Counted from the first letter of the stretch, positions 22,171 through 33,562 are shown. The stretch is 64,000 bases of DNA from Cheiracanthium punctorium (GCA_038373885.1 JAWZYV010014440.1:901001-965000); one strand, 5' to 3'. A program made the numbers and translations. Notes: generated by a model from the sequence alone, not told the origin.

Positions 22171-23184
22171 GAAGTTTGTTAATTTTCATCCAATCATAAT
22201 GTATTTTACAAAACTTACAAGCTAAAACTTTAATTGTGCATGAACCTCTTTTGTGATGGATACTCATAATACTTAGAATAACCTTAGCTTATTTTGCGCA
22301 CATGCGTCTGTTACTTACACAAATGTTCTCATTACGAGTTACTTTCTATTGGGGAAACAACGTACCAGTATACCAAACAGATTGTCTGTCCGGAAAATGA
22401 ATATTGCAGACAGTTCCGCGCTTTTTTTTGTGAGAGAGTTTTGCGGAGAAAATCATTAGCAAAATGTTTTCGTTATTGACTGTATGATTCCATATAATCA
22501 CGGTACTGTAATCCTGCGTATGTGCAAAAGATTCGTACAAGAGAATTCTGCTACGAGCTATTGCCATTTATTTAATTGGATAATCACGAAAATGAAAATA
22601 GTTTTGCAGATACTTTATTGAGAAATTCTCTTCTGTTCGTTTGCAATCAGAGATATTTTATTTCGGAGTTATAGCCAACCCACGAAACTAAGTATAAAAA
22701 CTAAGTTTATATAAACTAACTTATTGATGCGCAATGTATTTCATTAAAAAGATAAAAGTTCTGCAGTGTTACGCTAAATGTGAAACGGAAAAGAAAGGCG
22801 TGATTAATAGGTTTGTCTTCTAAGATAACGTTTGAGTAATGTGAAAAGCACCATTCAAGTGCGAAAATGAATTAAAGAGCAACAAAAGTTTTACTTAATG
22901 ACCAAAAACAGTGCATTTTTCCTTTCAAACATCTGGAAAAATCAACTGACTGTTTTCCGTCATTAAGATATTCGAGACTCTTTTTAAGTGTTAAATGTGG
23001 AATTAAATCGGAATAAAACGGTCAGATTATATTTAAAACAACGCTTCCAAAAAAGTCTACAAAGATTTTCATGTTAAATAAAAGATTTATATAAAAAAAA
23101 AAAACAAAGTTACCTACGAATCGTTCCGACAGACACAGAAAAGTCTGTTTACTTTCTCTGCGTGGATCTCTACTGTACATGCCT
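22171..23184. other. Spacer, nothing recognised
   Basis: Short overlapping ORFs at 22,043-22,567 on both strands lack domains. No inverted repeats or tandem arrays were noticed. Confidence 0.4.
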
Positions 23185-23345
23185 TCTGACTTCCGAAAAG
23201 ATGGTAACTCGTTTTAATTCTTTATCTATTAGAAATAAGTGGCTAATGTAAATTGAAAAAAATGTTCAAAGTAAGGTAAGAAGAAACGTTATGTTAAAGG
23301 GGAAAAAATCTGGTTAAATTTCATAAAGATGCAATTTTACATTTG

Positions 23346-23605
23346 AAGGGTCCACGGGAAGAACGATGAGAGTCCAATACAGCTGATTTTCCAAAAAATC
23401 GAAAGGCGCACAGGACTTGTCACGCTCTTCCCCAGTAAACTGTATCTTTGGGCTATTTTTTCAGTGTATTCACATCGTTCAGTGTGTTCTCATCCGAACC
23501 CTTATGGGTTCGGATATTAATAGTTGCACTAATGAACAACAGGATGCTGTAGAAACCTCAACATTGACGAAAAGTGGGCTCGCATCATTCTTCCCGTGGA
23601 CCCTT
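23346..23605. mobile_element. Nested 260-bp MITE with perfect inverted ends
   Basis: The ends are perfect inverted repeats of at least 18 bp: aagggtccacgggaagaa at the left and its complement at the right. Identical 6-bp direct repeats catttg flank it (23,340-23,345 and 23,606-23,611). The perfect arms next to the worn arms of the host MITE show this is the younger insertion. A 10-bp perfect hairpin lies inside (23,492-23,515). The superfamily cannot be told from a 6-bp duplication alone. The ORF at 23,417 runs across the right end and is chance. Confidence 0.8.
23492..23515. other. Perfect hairpin
   Basis: Stem atccgaaccc, loop ttat, stem gggttcggat. Ten perfect pairs with a four-base loop inside the nested MITE. 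It may be a structural part of the element; no function is shown. Confidence 0.6.
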
Positions 23606-23982
23606 CATTTGTATACGACCTCGTACAAAAAAAAAAAAAAAAATCCCAGTTAGTAAAATGTGCCCCATACGCTAATGAGGTGATGTACAATGTTTCAGCC
23701 TTTCATCGTAAAGCGTCTCAGAAATATCTTTAAACGAAATTGGTCAGAGGCTATGCACGAATTCAAATGTAAACGTTTATCGAAGGAGTGTAAAACAATG
23801 TTTTCTTTCCTTTCATAAGTATAACCTTTTGAAAATGAATGACAGGAATTTTTTCTGAACTTAATCGTTTTCCTGACCCTATTTTGAACATTTTTTTTCA
23901 ATTCAATCTATCTTTTTTATGTTGCCCACTTATATCTATTAGCTAAAGAATTAAAGCATAAAACCAACTTTTCAGGACAACC

Positions 23983-25372
23983 GATATATTTATCAAAAGG
24001 AATGTAAAATGAAAGAAATAGAAACTAGTAATTTCTATATTTTGTATTTTAAATAATGCTCTATTTTGTTGCATCAAAATTAACTGAGACATAAAATTTC
24101 TCTACTTATTCTTTCTTAATTTATTTTAAAAATCTCACACGAAAAGTGATGGGAGCGAATGGAAATTAAAAACCCTTGAAATTTGCTTTTATTTGCACAG
24201 AAAAACAAAATTAATTACATAGAAAAAATCTGTTTCTTCAATTTTTGTATTGAAAAAACAGGTTGAAAGCTTAATCCTGTATGTATCAAAGAAAAAGAAT
24301 ATCTTTATTTTTCCAGTGCAAATCTATTTTTATAAAACTTCTTTAGACAGAAATTTACAAAGGAAAGGTCATGTTGGATTTCGTGCAATACATTTTTTTA
24401 AACATTTTTTTATTTTGAGAGTCTATTTTCCCATTAATGATTTATACAAAATAAACTTAAATAATCAGTGTCACTATTCATTTCGCACGGCATACAGTTT
24501 GAAAAAGGCATTTTAGTTTTGGTATGATATTTCTTTATTTCTGTAAATTTTAAAGCATGTAGAGTTTTATTTTAAATGCTGAATGGGGCGATTTCAAATG
24601 CATGTCAATCTTTGAAATCGCCAATAAGTTGGTAAACGTTTACGTGCTGCCGTTTTTACCATTGGTGAAGAAGATTCGAAGTTGCTCCAAATAATTATTT
24701 TACTAAAAAAATATAATTGATAGTTTTAATAAAAGAAAAACGCTACGCTAACTTAAAACCCGCATATTCAACTAAGAGAACGGACTATTTCACACAGTGA
24801 GTTGCTTAGGGATATCGACTCAGTCAGACAACTAATTGTCACAATTTCCCTTTAAGCAACTGGCTTTTCTTTCTCACACAAAGTTTTTCGTAAATACAAT
24901 AGTATTTTAATATTTTGTGTATGCTAAATCTCATAACTTAATTTATCCTCTACTTTCCGGTTAGAACTATATTTTGAACTGGTTCTTGTTCATTTCAATG
25001 ACAGAGAAACTGAATTTGAATAACCCTCACAAATAAAACATGTTCAGTAGCAAAATTTATGAGCCATATGAAAGAAACTGGAATTTTATCTTCTTTTTTT
25101 AGCTCTCAATCTTCGAATCTGAAGACGCTGAATGGCGATTTCGAATGCATGCAAATTTTTGCAATCTGGAAAATGTGGGCTTTTTATTCAGAACTTTTTT
25201 GTTACAGGATAAAAGTGATTCATGTGCGTTCTTTGCATTTCTTACGTGGTCCTTTTTAGACATTGCATACCAAATACAGATTTTTTTAACCAATACATCC
25301 AGTGTCAAAGTCCAGTGCGATTAAAAGCTTTTCATTACATTTTTATACACAACTGTTTATTTTAAGAGTATC
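23983..25372. other. Spacer, nothing firm
   Basis: Two stretches resemble each other: near 24,580 (gctgaatggggcgatttcaaatgcatg) and near 25,121 (gctgaatggcgatttcgaatgcatg). They may be remains of one dispersed repeat. The sequence 'cacagaaaaacaaaatt' at 24,197 resembles one end of a 'cacagaaaaa' MITE, but no right end is clear. ORFs at 24,250 and 25,059/25,099 carry no domain. Confidence 0.4.
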
Positions 25373-25903
25373 CTACAGAGTGTGTCACCATCCCTCCCGG
25401 GTTTGCAAGGTTTATAAAAAAACATATTAACAATACATCAACAAAATTGACTTTATTGGATAAAGAAATGTTACAAGTTTTGTTTCATGATTGTTCAACC
25501 CTTGTACGTTTCGTGATGCAGCAGATATCAAGTCTAAAGCCAAATTCTTCTCTCCTCACACTCGCTTTAACATGTCGCGATCAATGGTAGCAAAAGCGGT
25601 TGTGGTCCTTTGGTGCAAATCTTTTAAAACACGAGGCACAGAGGGCATGAACACACGATCTTTTATGTAACCCCATTGAAAAAAATCGCATGGAGTTAGG
25701 TTTGGAGATCGAGATTGCCACGGAAGAAAGCGATTGTCGTCGTCAGAACCTCATCCAATTTAGCGGCGAGGAAGCTCGTTATTTGCGAAACAAAACTTGT
25801 GATGTTTCTTTCTCTAGTAAAGTCAAACTTTGTTGCTGTATTTTAATATATTATTTTTTACTAGCCTTCCAATACCGGGAGAAAATTATGGCACACCCTG
25901 TAG
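25373..25903 (-). mobile_element. Deleted mariner-like transposon
   Basis: The outer ends are inverted repeats: left ctacagagtgtgtcaccatc, right complement ctacagggtgtgccataatt, both followed by tcccgg. Such CTACAGGGTGTG.C ends are typical of Tc1/mariner-type elements. Between them only the 3' end of a transposase remains, on the minus strand. At 531 bp the element is internally deleted and cannot move on its own. Confidence 0.78.
25450..25750 (-). pseudogene. Mariner-like transposase C-terminal fragment
   Basis: Read on the minus strand, the stretch gives SRSPNLTPCDFFQWGYIKDR followed by VFMPSVPRVLKDLQQRTTTA. The pattern 'SP.LTPCDFF.WG..KDRV' is the hallmark of the last catalytic block of IS630/Tc1/mariner transposases; the aspartate of CDFF would be the third acidic residue. 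An in-frame stop and a frameshift follow near 'DRDMLKRV'. The first two catalytic acids and the DNA-binding part are gone. The plus-strand ORF at 25,690 is an antisense shadow. Confidence 0.78.
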
Positions 25904-25909
25904 TTTAAT

Positions 25910-28330
25910 CTTTTAAAATTCAATCCCTGAGCGACATGATGCACATGTGCACGCCGTTAAATTCTCGTGACCCAAAACCATTTTATTCTATTTTAGCACA
26001 TTCACTGTAATGAATGGTTGCTTGGTTATTACATTATGCAAGAAATTTGCAGTTTGGTAATGTGAGTTATATCATATGTTGATTTATCGGTCTTCTTATG
26101 TTCACTTTTGGTGATAGTAGTCCATCAAAATTACAAGGAATCGCAAGGCTCTAAGTGCTTTAATGTTAAAGACAACGTGGTGGGCAAGGGGTTAATCTTG
26201 CTGATTTTTCGAAGTTTTGGTGGTTTTGTCGGATATATACATACGAAGCCCCCTTGAAATTTTTTCACCAACCTAATGCCACTGGGGGTTAGTGTCCCAC
26301 TCAACGAATAACTGTTCAACAGGTTGCCTGTGACAGTTAAATGATTTTGAAATGCTCGTAGATGGTTAATACATGCTATAGCAAAACAGTTCTGGGCTGA
26401 TCAGAAATTTGTATTCTTTGGGATATAAGCTTTTCTGTGTACAATTCAACAAGTTTTATGAAGGAATTATAAAGAAAGCTACTGTAATTATGAAGGTTTG
26501 TCCTAATTTTTATTTTCATTGGAAGTCGGTGAGTTTTGAAGTCTCAACGAAATTTTTCAGAAATTGTTACTTATTAATAAGGAATGACGTTTTTATTTAT
26601 TCTAGTTTATGTCTATGTATTTCAAAATAGAAGATATTTTGAAAATAACCTCGACACTATTGAACAAGAAACCAGAAAAATATGTGGAACTATACTTCAA
26701 ACTGAAACCACGAATTTTAATAAAAAAAATCAAAGACGTTTCAGTTTAAGAAAAAAGTGAAGCAGGATTCTTAATGTATAACTTCGTCGCTCGTTTTTAT
26801 ACACATTCGTGAGGGAACGACATTATTTCGAAGGATTAGTTCAGGAAATGTTAAAAAAAAAAGAAATGAACCCATGCTTTAGAAAAGAATAAATCCATAC
26901 AAAAAGAAAACGTAAACAATTTTCCGAAGATGTGCTACGAGGTTTGTTTACTGAATACACCACACAAAGAGGACTTTGACAAAAGTAAAAGAAAGAGACG
27001 CTTTTGAATAGAATCTATTAGAATGTAAACTATGAAAGACTGGAAATTTTATTATTTTAAACAATCGGTAGGGAGGTTGAAAAAGGGAATTTTGACAAAG
27101 ACTACATACTGCTTTGAAACTTACAGTGATGGATAAACATTTATAAATAATTTGCTCTCGAAAATGTCCAAGAAGTAAATCTCAATTCTGTTGGAATTAG
27201 ATCAAAGGGAAAAATTAATTGTGTTGTAATCGAAAAATGTTTTTTTTTTCTAAGCGATTATGGGATTAGTATATTAACAGTAATAACTTTTTTTTTCACT
27301 TTCAAACAGTAAACGTATTGTAGAGTTTACAGAAAACCTTTAAGCAACCTAATCACACGTTCGATGATATTAAAGAAAGGAATTCCTTTTTATCCGAAAT
27401 TCGTTTAATCAAGCAGGTAGAATAACTTTCGTTACAACAATTTTAAACAGTTGGCACTAAACCTGCTTTCATAATCTGTGCATTATCGGCTAGCTTTTGC
27501 TAAATGCTTAATTAGTACCTAAATGCAACTAATATGGCGTGAAGCTTGCAACAGTTAATTGCAAGACTCATCGTTTCAGAAATACATATATACATTTATA
27601 TGTGTTTGTGAGAGAGTGTCTTTGAAAAGTGCCTGGCATCATTCCAGAATGATTTTTGTGAAATGAGTCTGGAATAAAAGATGTGGAGAGACAAATGGCC
27701 GAGATAACGGCCTACTAAGGAAGAAGGGAAAGCAAATAAAATTACATCTTTTGCAAAGCTTATCCCTCGCGTAACAATGTTTTTAAGCAGATAATGTGGC
27801 AGTAAGCTTTCCGGGTTTTTAGAGAGTGAGAGGAAATTTTCTTTACGATGGGATCCTTTTCAAAACAATTACATCTGCGTGTTCAGAGATATAGATTGGG
27901 TTTTATTGTACTTTTTGTGACTAATCTTTCTTCTGTTGCTGTGGAGGTTCAATAAAACGTTTTAGATTCATTTTTTAACTTCTCTTTTCTTTCCCGACGA
28001 GTGTGCCAAAAAAAAGTGAAAGTGTTTAGTGACTGAAATATAAAAGTTTGCGGGGACTTATTAAATGTACTTTGTTGAATTCATTTCCTTTTCTTTCCTG
28101 AGTAACTAAAGTTTTGATAAGAAGATTTCACTAACATATCCCAGTTTAATGTGAAAGATCAAATATATTACTTGTTTAAGAAAATAGTTAAGGGAAGTAA
28201 TGATAGCCTTAGAAGATAACTACTAGCAAATAAACACAGTATATAAATTGATTTTTATTTAAAAAGAAATGAAATACCATGACATAAATTGGGAATTTCA
28301 AAAATGATATTTTAAAAAACAGTCAAACAC
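25910..28330. other. Spacer, nothing recognised
   Basis: A+T-rich; scattered homopolymers; ORFs of 62-73 codons (26,131 minus; 26,409 plus) without domains. Confidence 0.4.
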
Positions 28331-28339
28331 AGTTTGTGA

Positions 28340-28560
28340 ATACATTTTAACTTCCTTGTTCGAAGTAAAGCAAATATTGTAATCGAAAAATATTCCAGTT
28401 TCAAATTTTCATGGACAAAGCGATTTTCAGAATCTCTAAATTTAATGTGATTAATTCCTGCATGACTCCCAAACTTACGGATGTACGTAAATTTGCATAT
28501 ATACATGCACGATCGGTTTTGACCAACCGCAAATTCATTTTGACTCGACCATCGCTGTTT
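28340..28560. repeat. Fragment of dispersed modular repeat, family A
   Basis: A worn relative of 3,800-4,010: 'ttcgaagtaaagcaaatattgtaatcgaaaaatattcc', 'caaagcgattttcagaatctctaaattt' and 'atgcacgatcggttttgaccaaccgcaaattcattttgac' correspond in order to the 'gtataaggaagtaatgtggtcgcgaaaaattttgg', 'acaccgattttgactacctctaaattt' and 'catgtacaacccatttagaccgaccgcaagtcc' blocks. The 106-codon minus ORF (28,312-28,632) falls on it and is not a gene. Confidence 0.55.
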
Positions 28561-28789
28561 TAAATTTTTTAGTTCCACTAATCTTGAAGAAACTTTCAAC
28601 ATCCCCCCAAAAATATGATAATGATATCGCAATTCGTGATTTTAAAATTGTATGGGAAGAACAAGTTTTGTTTTCAAATCAGAATACTCCCAAGCTTGTT
28701 TGTTTAACATGGAGAGTTTCTGCAGCAGTGCCGAAAAAAATTAACCTGGACCAACAATTTAAACAATTGCATTAGTGATTTCAGCAGCA

Positions 28790-29065
28790 AGCGTCAACTG
28801 TTAGCTACGACCAGCGCCGATGGCCGATATTTGTCGTTGTACACAAGAAAGAATACAGCCGCAAGGCCGACTCAACTGAAATGCTCTCTTGGTGCCACCA
28901 ACCGCAGGTTGGTGTTAACGTCGACCGTGAGTAGAAGGTTTTACAAAGGTGGTCTGTACCTTTGTAATCCGAAAGAATGGACTTTTCCAGCGAGATTGCT
29001 TTTTTGTTGTAAATCATTTTTGCGTTTTTCGCATGTAAGCATCTATGTTGCATTCAATGCATAAC
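28790..29065. other. Less A+T-rich segment open on both strands, unidentified
   Basis: Open for 77 codons on plus (28,831-29,064) and 82 codons on minus (28,805-29,053), with base composition closer to even than its surroundings. I recognise no domain in either frame. A 'caaccgcaggttggtg' imperfect palindrome lies near 28,900. It could be a repeat fragment or a relic exon. Confidence 0.3.
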
Positions 29066-29699
29066 GGTTTTGTGTACATGTCAACCAAATTTGGTGTTTC
29101 TACAGTCATTCACTTGCAAATTAGGTGCAAAAACGCGGTTGTTTCTTAACTTTTGGAAGCCAGTGTGTATCATAGCTAAATGCAATATAAAAAAAATGAG
29201 GAGCATCAAAAATGCGTGTAATTTAATAGACGTATAAAGAAGTCCATGTGATATTTTCCATATCAGAGCTAATAAAAGAAAAGTATTAGGTACTTTGAGA
29301 TTTAATAGACCCCAATAAATCTTTAAAAATTCACGTATTTGAGCTTTTTACTGTTCTTATAGGTTTCTGAAAACTGTGATTTAAGTAGTGTTTGAAATAG
29401 TCGATGCATGTACGTTACGAATTCAAATAGTCGCATGTTTGTTTCAGCAGATATAAAGGAAATAGTAAAACATACGTGCTAGTTATTTTATCGTTGAACT
29501 TCCATCATCGATGAGCAAACGGAGACATGGGCAATTAATCTCTACAACCCAACATCTTTTACGAATGATAAGGAATGAACGGCTGGGACACAAATCGATA
29601 AAAATGCTATAAAATCGATTCAGCCTGTGCTTCTGGTGAGTGGGTATCTGAGAATAAAATAGGTAAGGATATGCAGATTGTTTTTATACATGCATACGT
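29066..29699. other. Spacer, nothing recognised
   Basis: No repeat, inverted ends or plausible coding stretch seen. Confidence 0.4.
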
Positions 29700-29730
29700 T
29701 TATATATATATATATGTATATATATATATA
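29700..29730. repeat. (TA)n microsatellite
   Basis: About 30 bases of alternating T and A with one g, directly at the left end of the Tc1/mariner-like element. A TA-rich tract is a natural target for a TA-specific transposase. Confidence 0.85.
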
Positions 29731-29955
29731 CAGGGAGACTGCTAATGCATGGTACAAACTTTGATGGCTGGTACAGGACACTGTAACAATCACATTTTGT
29801 ATAGGAATGCATGGTCAAAAGTGAAGAGTCGAAGCACAAACACAGGAAAGAACGAATGCAGGAGAAACGGAGTTAGTGGTTGCTACCGTTGCCTATAGAT
29901 GTCCAGTCGGCGTTGATTTGGGGAAGAGAGGCCATTCTCGTTTCAGTTTTCGTCC

Positions 29956-30791
29956 ATGATGGGAGATTTTACGTTAGCCGAAAAAGTAGACACGAACTAC
30001 ATGTACGGCCGTGCAAATGGAAACGGTAGAGCTACGCTACAAATGCATCGTGAGCAGTATCCTGACAGACGGATGCCGGATCACAGAATGTTTCAGAGAT
30101 TACATCGTCAACTTTATGAAACAGGTTCATTTCCCATCACCAGACAAGACTCTGGTCCACGAACAACTGTACGTACTGCAGCAGTTGAAGGAAGAATCTT
30201 GCAAATCGTGGCTGCTATACCCGAGTCAAGTACAAGAGCTGTTTTACAGACTGTAGGTGCGAGTCAATACACTTTTTGGAGAGTGTTACGCGATAATCGT
30301 CTACACCCTTTCCATTATCAACGTGTGCATGCTTTGAAACCAGAAGACTATCTTCAGCGCAGGAATTTCTGCCAATGGTTTCTGTAGCAATGTGCACTGC
30401 AGTCGAACTTTTCCACCCATGTGTTATTTACAGACGAGGCGACGTTTATACGCGATCATTGGCGCACACAGGATTTTTGGCTGGGGGGTCCAACTTTTAG
30501 GGATGTTCCAGATTGTCAAAAATGTGATGAAAGAGCTCGTTTTCATTGGATGGAATTCGTCAAAACTCGTCCCATCCAGTTCCCTAAGAATACACTACAC
30601 AGTACAATAGGAAGGAAAGCAATAGTTGTTCAGTTTTGAGAACAAGATGGTGTTTTATATTCGCTTTCAGTTTGATTTTGAAAGTCGAGTAAACCGAGAA
30701 AAAAAATTCTTTTTTATGTATTAGAACTGAAACTATTGCTACCTTTTTTGGAATTATTTTATTTACTATAGATATAGGATAATAATCAATC

Positions 30792-30822
<31 letters not shown>

Positions 30823-31395
30823 AAAGCCAGTCGCACACACAAGGGGGGGGGGGCTTGTGTGCGCCACTGCACGCGATGGTGTATTTAAGGTGCACAATTG
30901 CCATGTGTGGGCAAACGAGAATCCTCCATATCGACGCTACCACATGCGTTTCAAGAACGCTACAGAGCTACAGTGGCAATGTGTGGGTTGGTATTGTAAA
31001 TGACTTCTTGATTGGCCCATACCTACTGCCACAGCTACTCAATTGCCACTTTTATCTCATTTTTCTTCAACAAGTTTTATCAGATCTGCTACAACATGTT
31101 CCAATCGCCTTTAGAAATCGCATGTGGTTTCAGCATGATGGGGTGCCAGCCCACTTCACCCTAGATGTTTGTCAGTACTTTTGGCATGCGATGGATTGGA
31201 CACGGTGGATCTATCTCTTGGCCACCCCGGTCTCCGGAGTTGACGCCCCTCGATTTCTTTTTATGGGGACATTTGAAGAATGACGTTTATGCCACTCCAG
31301 TAGATTCCGATGGAGATCTCGTTGCTCGATTATCCGTCGCTGCTGCACGTGTGCGTGAAATTTCTGGAGGACGCAATTTTGAACACTTATTGTAA
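29956..31395 (+). pseudogene. Tc1/mariner (IS630) superfamily transposase pseudogene
   Basis: The first ORF (29,956-30,387, 143 codons) has the helix-turn-helix start: 'YMYGRANGNGRATLQMHREQ', 'YPDRRMPDHRMFQRLHRQL', 'ETGSF', then 'ILQIVAAIPESSTRAVLQTV' and 'FWRVLRDNRLHPFHYQRV'. After a tag stop the same frame continues with 'HVLFTDEATFIRD', which holds the first catalytic D. A 413-bp hAT MITE then splits the codons, and coding resumes at about 30,878 with 'VHNCHVWANENPPYRRYHM'. A frameshift near 30,980 leads to 'NVWVGIVNDFLIGPYLLP' and 'MWFQHDGVPAHF' (second D). Another frameshift near 31,180-31,200 leads to 'ISWPPRSPELTPLDFFLWG' (third acidic residue) and the natural C-terminus at 31,395. Family resemblance is to transposases common in arthropods. 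One stop, one insertion and two frameshifts make it dead. Confidence 0.9.
30457..30869. mobile_element. hAT MITE nested in the transposase pseudogene
   Basis: The ends pair as cattggcgcacaca (left) and complement cagtggcgcacaca (right). The flanks tacgcgat (30,449-30,456) and cacgcgat (30,870-30,877) match at 7 of 8 bases, an 8-bp hAT target duplication. Removing the element and one flank restores the transposase reading at 'FIRDG', which proves the insertion borders. A poly-A run (30,791-30,820) and a G-run (30,843-30,853) are inside. The minus ORF 30,584-30,943 runs across it and is not a gene. Confidence 0.85.
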
Positions 31396-31517
31396 ATTAA
31401 TTTCCACTTGTAATTGAGGTTATGAAAATAAAACACTTTTCCTATCATTTGTTATTTCCTGTGTTTGTGCTTCGACGCTTCACTTTGACCGTGCAATCCT
31501 ATACAAAATGTGATTGT

Positions 31518-31556
31518 TACATACATACATACATACATATATATATAAAATATACA
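31518..31556. repeat. (TACA)n and (TA)n microsatellite
   Basis: 'acatacatacatacatacatatatatataaaatataca' directly abuts the right inverted repeat of the transposon. Confidence 0.8.
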
Positions 31557-31737
31557 TCATATTCTTTATTACTGTATTTATGCTTATTAATAAGACAGTT
31601 TTAATAATTGTAATAACTTAATATTTTTTTTTCTATATTTAATTATAATCGCTCAGTTGGTGAGAATCATTAATAGTTTCGTATTTGTATCACTTCTTTT
31701 TATATTTTTATACTTTTAATTTCCCATATACGACACT

Positions 31738-32090
31738 CATTAATAGCATTGTTCGTATGCGTGAGTTTTATAAACATATATATATAATATTTTTTACTGT
31801 TTCTTTACAATACTTCAATAATTGTTTTTTGTTTTGTTTTATTAGTTTTAGATTAGACCTTGTACTATTATTAAATTTCTCGTTTGATTTCCTTTACCCT
31901 ATTATGACAGAATTAATACAATTGTTCGTGTGCGTGAGTTTTATAAAATAAGATAGTATATCATATTTATTACTGTTTCATTACAATACTTCAATAATTG
32001 ATTTTTTGTTTTGTTTTATTATTATTTTTTAAATTAGAATTTTGTACTATTATTAAATTTCCTGTTTGATTTCATTTACATTATTATGAT
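31738..32090. repeat. Diverged tandem duplication, period about 173 bp
   Basis: Two head-to-tail copies start 'attaatagcattgttcgtatgcgtgagttttataa' (31,740) and 'attaatacaattgttcgtgtgcgtgagttttataa' (31,913). Both continue through 'tactgtttc.ttacaatacttcaataattg' and 'gtactattattaaatttc.cgtttgatttc'. The ORF at 31,685 lies on it and is not a gene. Confidence 0.8.
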
Positions 32091-32689
32091 ACAATTAATG
32101 CAATAATAATTCACTTGTTAAATTATCATAGTATTAATTATTTAGTAACATATTACGGATTATTTGACTGTGTATTTCCGATTTTTAAAATAGTTTTAGA
32201 CTTCTTGTTTTCAATGATTAGTTTTTTCTATATATTTGTTAGAAAAATAAAGAAGTAATTAACAAAGAATGTTATCAAAAAATCAAACCATTTCAATTTC
32301 AAGCATTAAACCAGATTTCGTGTGTGGGAGCATTGCTGTTTCATTCCTTCAACTATGACACTTCCCAGCAAACATGACTAACCAGTGTTAATATTTTGGG
32401 TTTACTAGCATACACATCTGTTAGCACTTATGTAAATGTGCATGAATTTCAATGAACTTTCCATACCCTTTGAAAACAACAAATGCAGTACTTTCGCAGG
32501 TTTTTAGTACTTTCGCAGGTTGTGCTATCGTCTACGGACTGTAAAATGGTTAGTTTAGAGAAGCTAAGTTCTTTTAAGCTAAACAAAATTATTGTCGTTG
32601 AAAAAAAATATTTTTTAATTTTTGTATCGTATAAAAGTAGATTACTGATTATTCAGTAGATATCCTTTGCGATGTCTTACGTGCGGATT
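32091..32689. other. A+T-rich spacer
   Basis: Contains a short 20-bp tandem duplication of 'agtactttcgcaggt' (about 32,490-32,522). Nothing else recognised. Confidence 0.5.
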
Positions 32690-32970
32690 AATATGAGAAG
32701 AACAATTGACCAAACGGCCTGCAACACTGAAATGGGTAGTCGATACCACCACTTAATTTAAATACCAGCAACATGTCGGTGTCTTAGTTACAGCCAACTG
32801 TGACAGAAAAGTTCTTTAGATATGTGGCACGTTATTGGCAGCTCGATCAACCGCCACATTTCTGGAATTTAAATCGATGGATAGCAATATCTGAAATTTT
32901 TTCAGCGTTGGGCAGCATATCCAATTGTTTTTCTTTATCGATATGAAAAGTGTTGCCCTTAAAACTGTTA
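32690..32970. mobile_element. piggyBac-like MITE relic
   Basis: A worn relative of the elements at 33.6 and 39.5 kb. It has 'aataccagcaacatgtcggtgtc' for 'aactaccagcaagatggcggtc', then 'gctcgatcaaccgccacatttctgg' and 'atttttcagcgttgggcagcatatccaattgtttttc'. No TTAA-bounded ends are intact. Confidence 0.5.
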
Positions 32971-33562
32971 ACGCTTTCCTATAAGTTTGAAAAAGATTTT
33001 ATGACTTTGCATTGCCTGTTTGTCGTCCTCTAGCTGCCGCAAATATAAATCGACTGCCGATACCTTAATATATGCTATTTCAAAGTATTATACATTCTAG
33101 TCTGTTTAATAGAATGTTTTTAGTAAACTTTGTAGCATTTATAAATTACGTATCTCTTACATGGAGACCGAAATGTATTTCAATACATTAAGATCTTCTC
33201 GCAGTCACGCACTGTTGAATCTGGCGTTCATCAATCTCGAACATAGCAAAATTCATACATATTGATAAAGTTTGTAAAATAATGTTCTCCGCGAAAAGAA
33301 GTTGGTAACACTGACAACTCTTTTGCAGGGACAAACAAAAGAACAATGATAGCTTTTGGCTCTGAGGGCAGTGGTTGAAAATAGATACTTAATGGCAGTA
33401 TTCGCCAAACATTGAACCCGTGAGTTAATTCAGCAGAGCGAGATTAGTGAGGAAGTAGAAAGGTTGCCTTCCCTTCGAGAGTCAAAAAAGCAATTCAGGT
33501 GTCGTGATTCGCAGAGACATGGCATCCGGTGACTAATGTTATGGGTGTCTTATTTGTTTTAA

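Larger units (their letters stand above)
23185..23982. mobile_element. Fold-back MITE (relative of the 54.8 kb element), interrupted by a second MITE
   Basis: The left part (gatggtaactcgttttaattctttatctattagaaataagtgg) and the complement of the right part (ccacttatatctattagctaaagaattaaag, then ccaacttttcaggacaacc) are inverted repeats of each other. Both match the arms of 54,757-55,467. Without the 260-bp inserted element it would be about 530 bp. It has no ORF of note. Ends are diverged, so the target duplication is not clear. Confidence 0.65.
29731..31520 (+). mobile_element. Tc1/mariner-like transposon, decayed, with nested hAT MITE
   Basis: A long inverted repeat pairs 29,783-29,852 (starting gtaacaatcacattttgtat) with the complement of 31,452-31,520, with few mismatches. 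Outside the left arm a further 52 bp (29,731-29,782, starting cagggagactgctaatgc) has no partner at the right, where a TACA microsatellite begins at once. The right tip is therefore either lost or the left extra piece is not part of the element. Between the arms lies one transposase pseudogene. The element sits between (TA)n and (TACA)n tracts. Confidence 0.85.

Noticed and set aside
30584..30943. 119-codon minus ORF
   Set aside because: It spans the border of the hAT MITE, includes a poly-F run from a poly-A tract and is antisense to the transposase.
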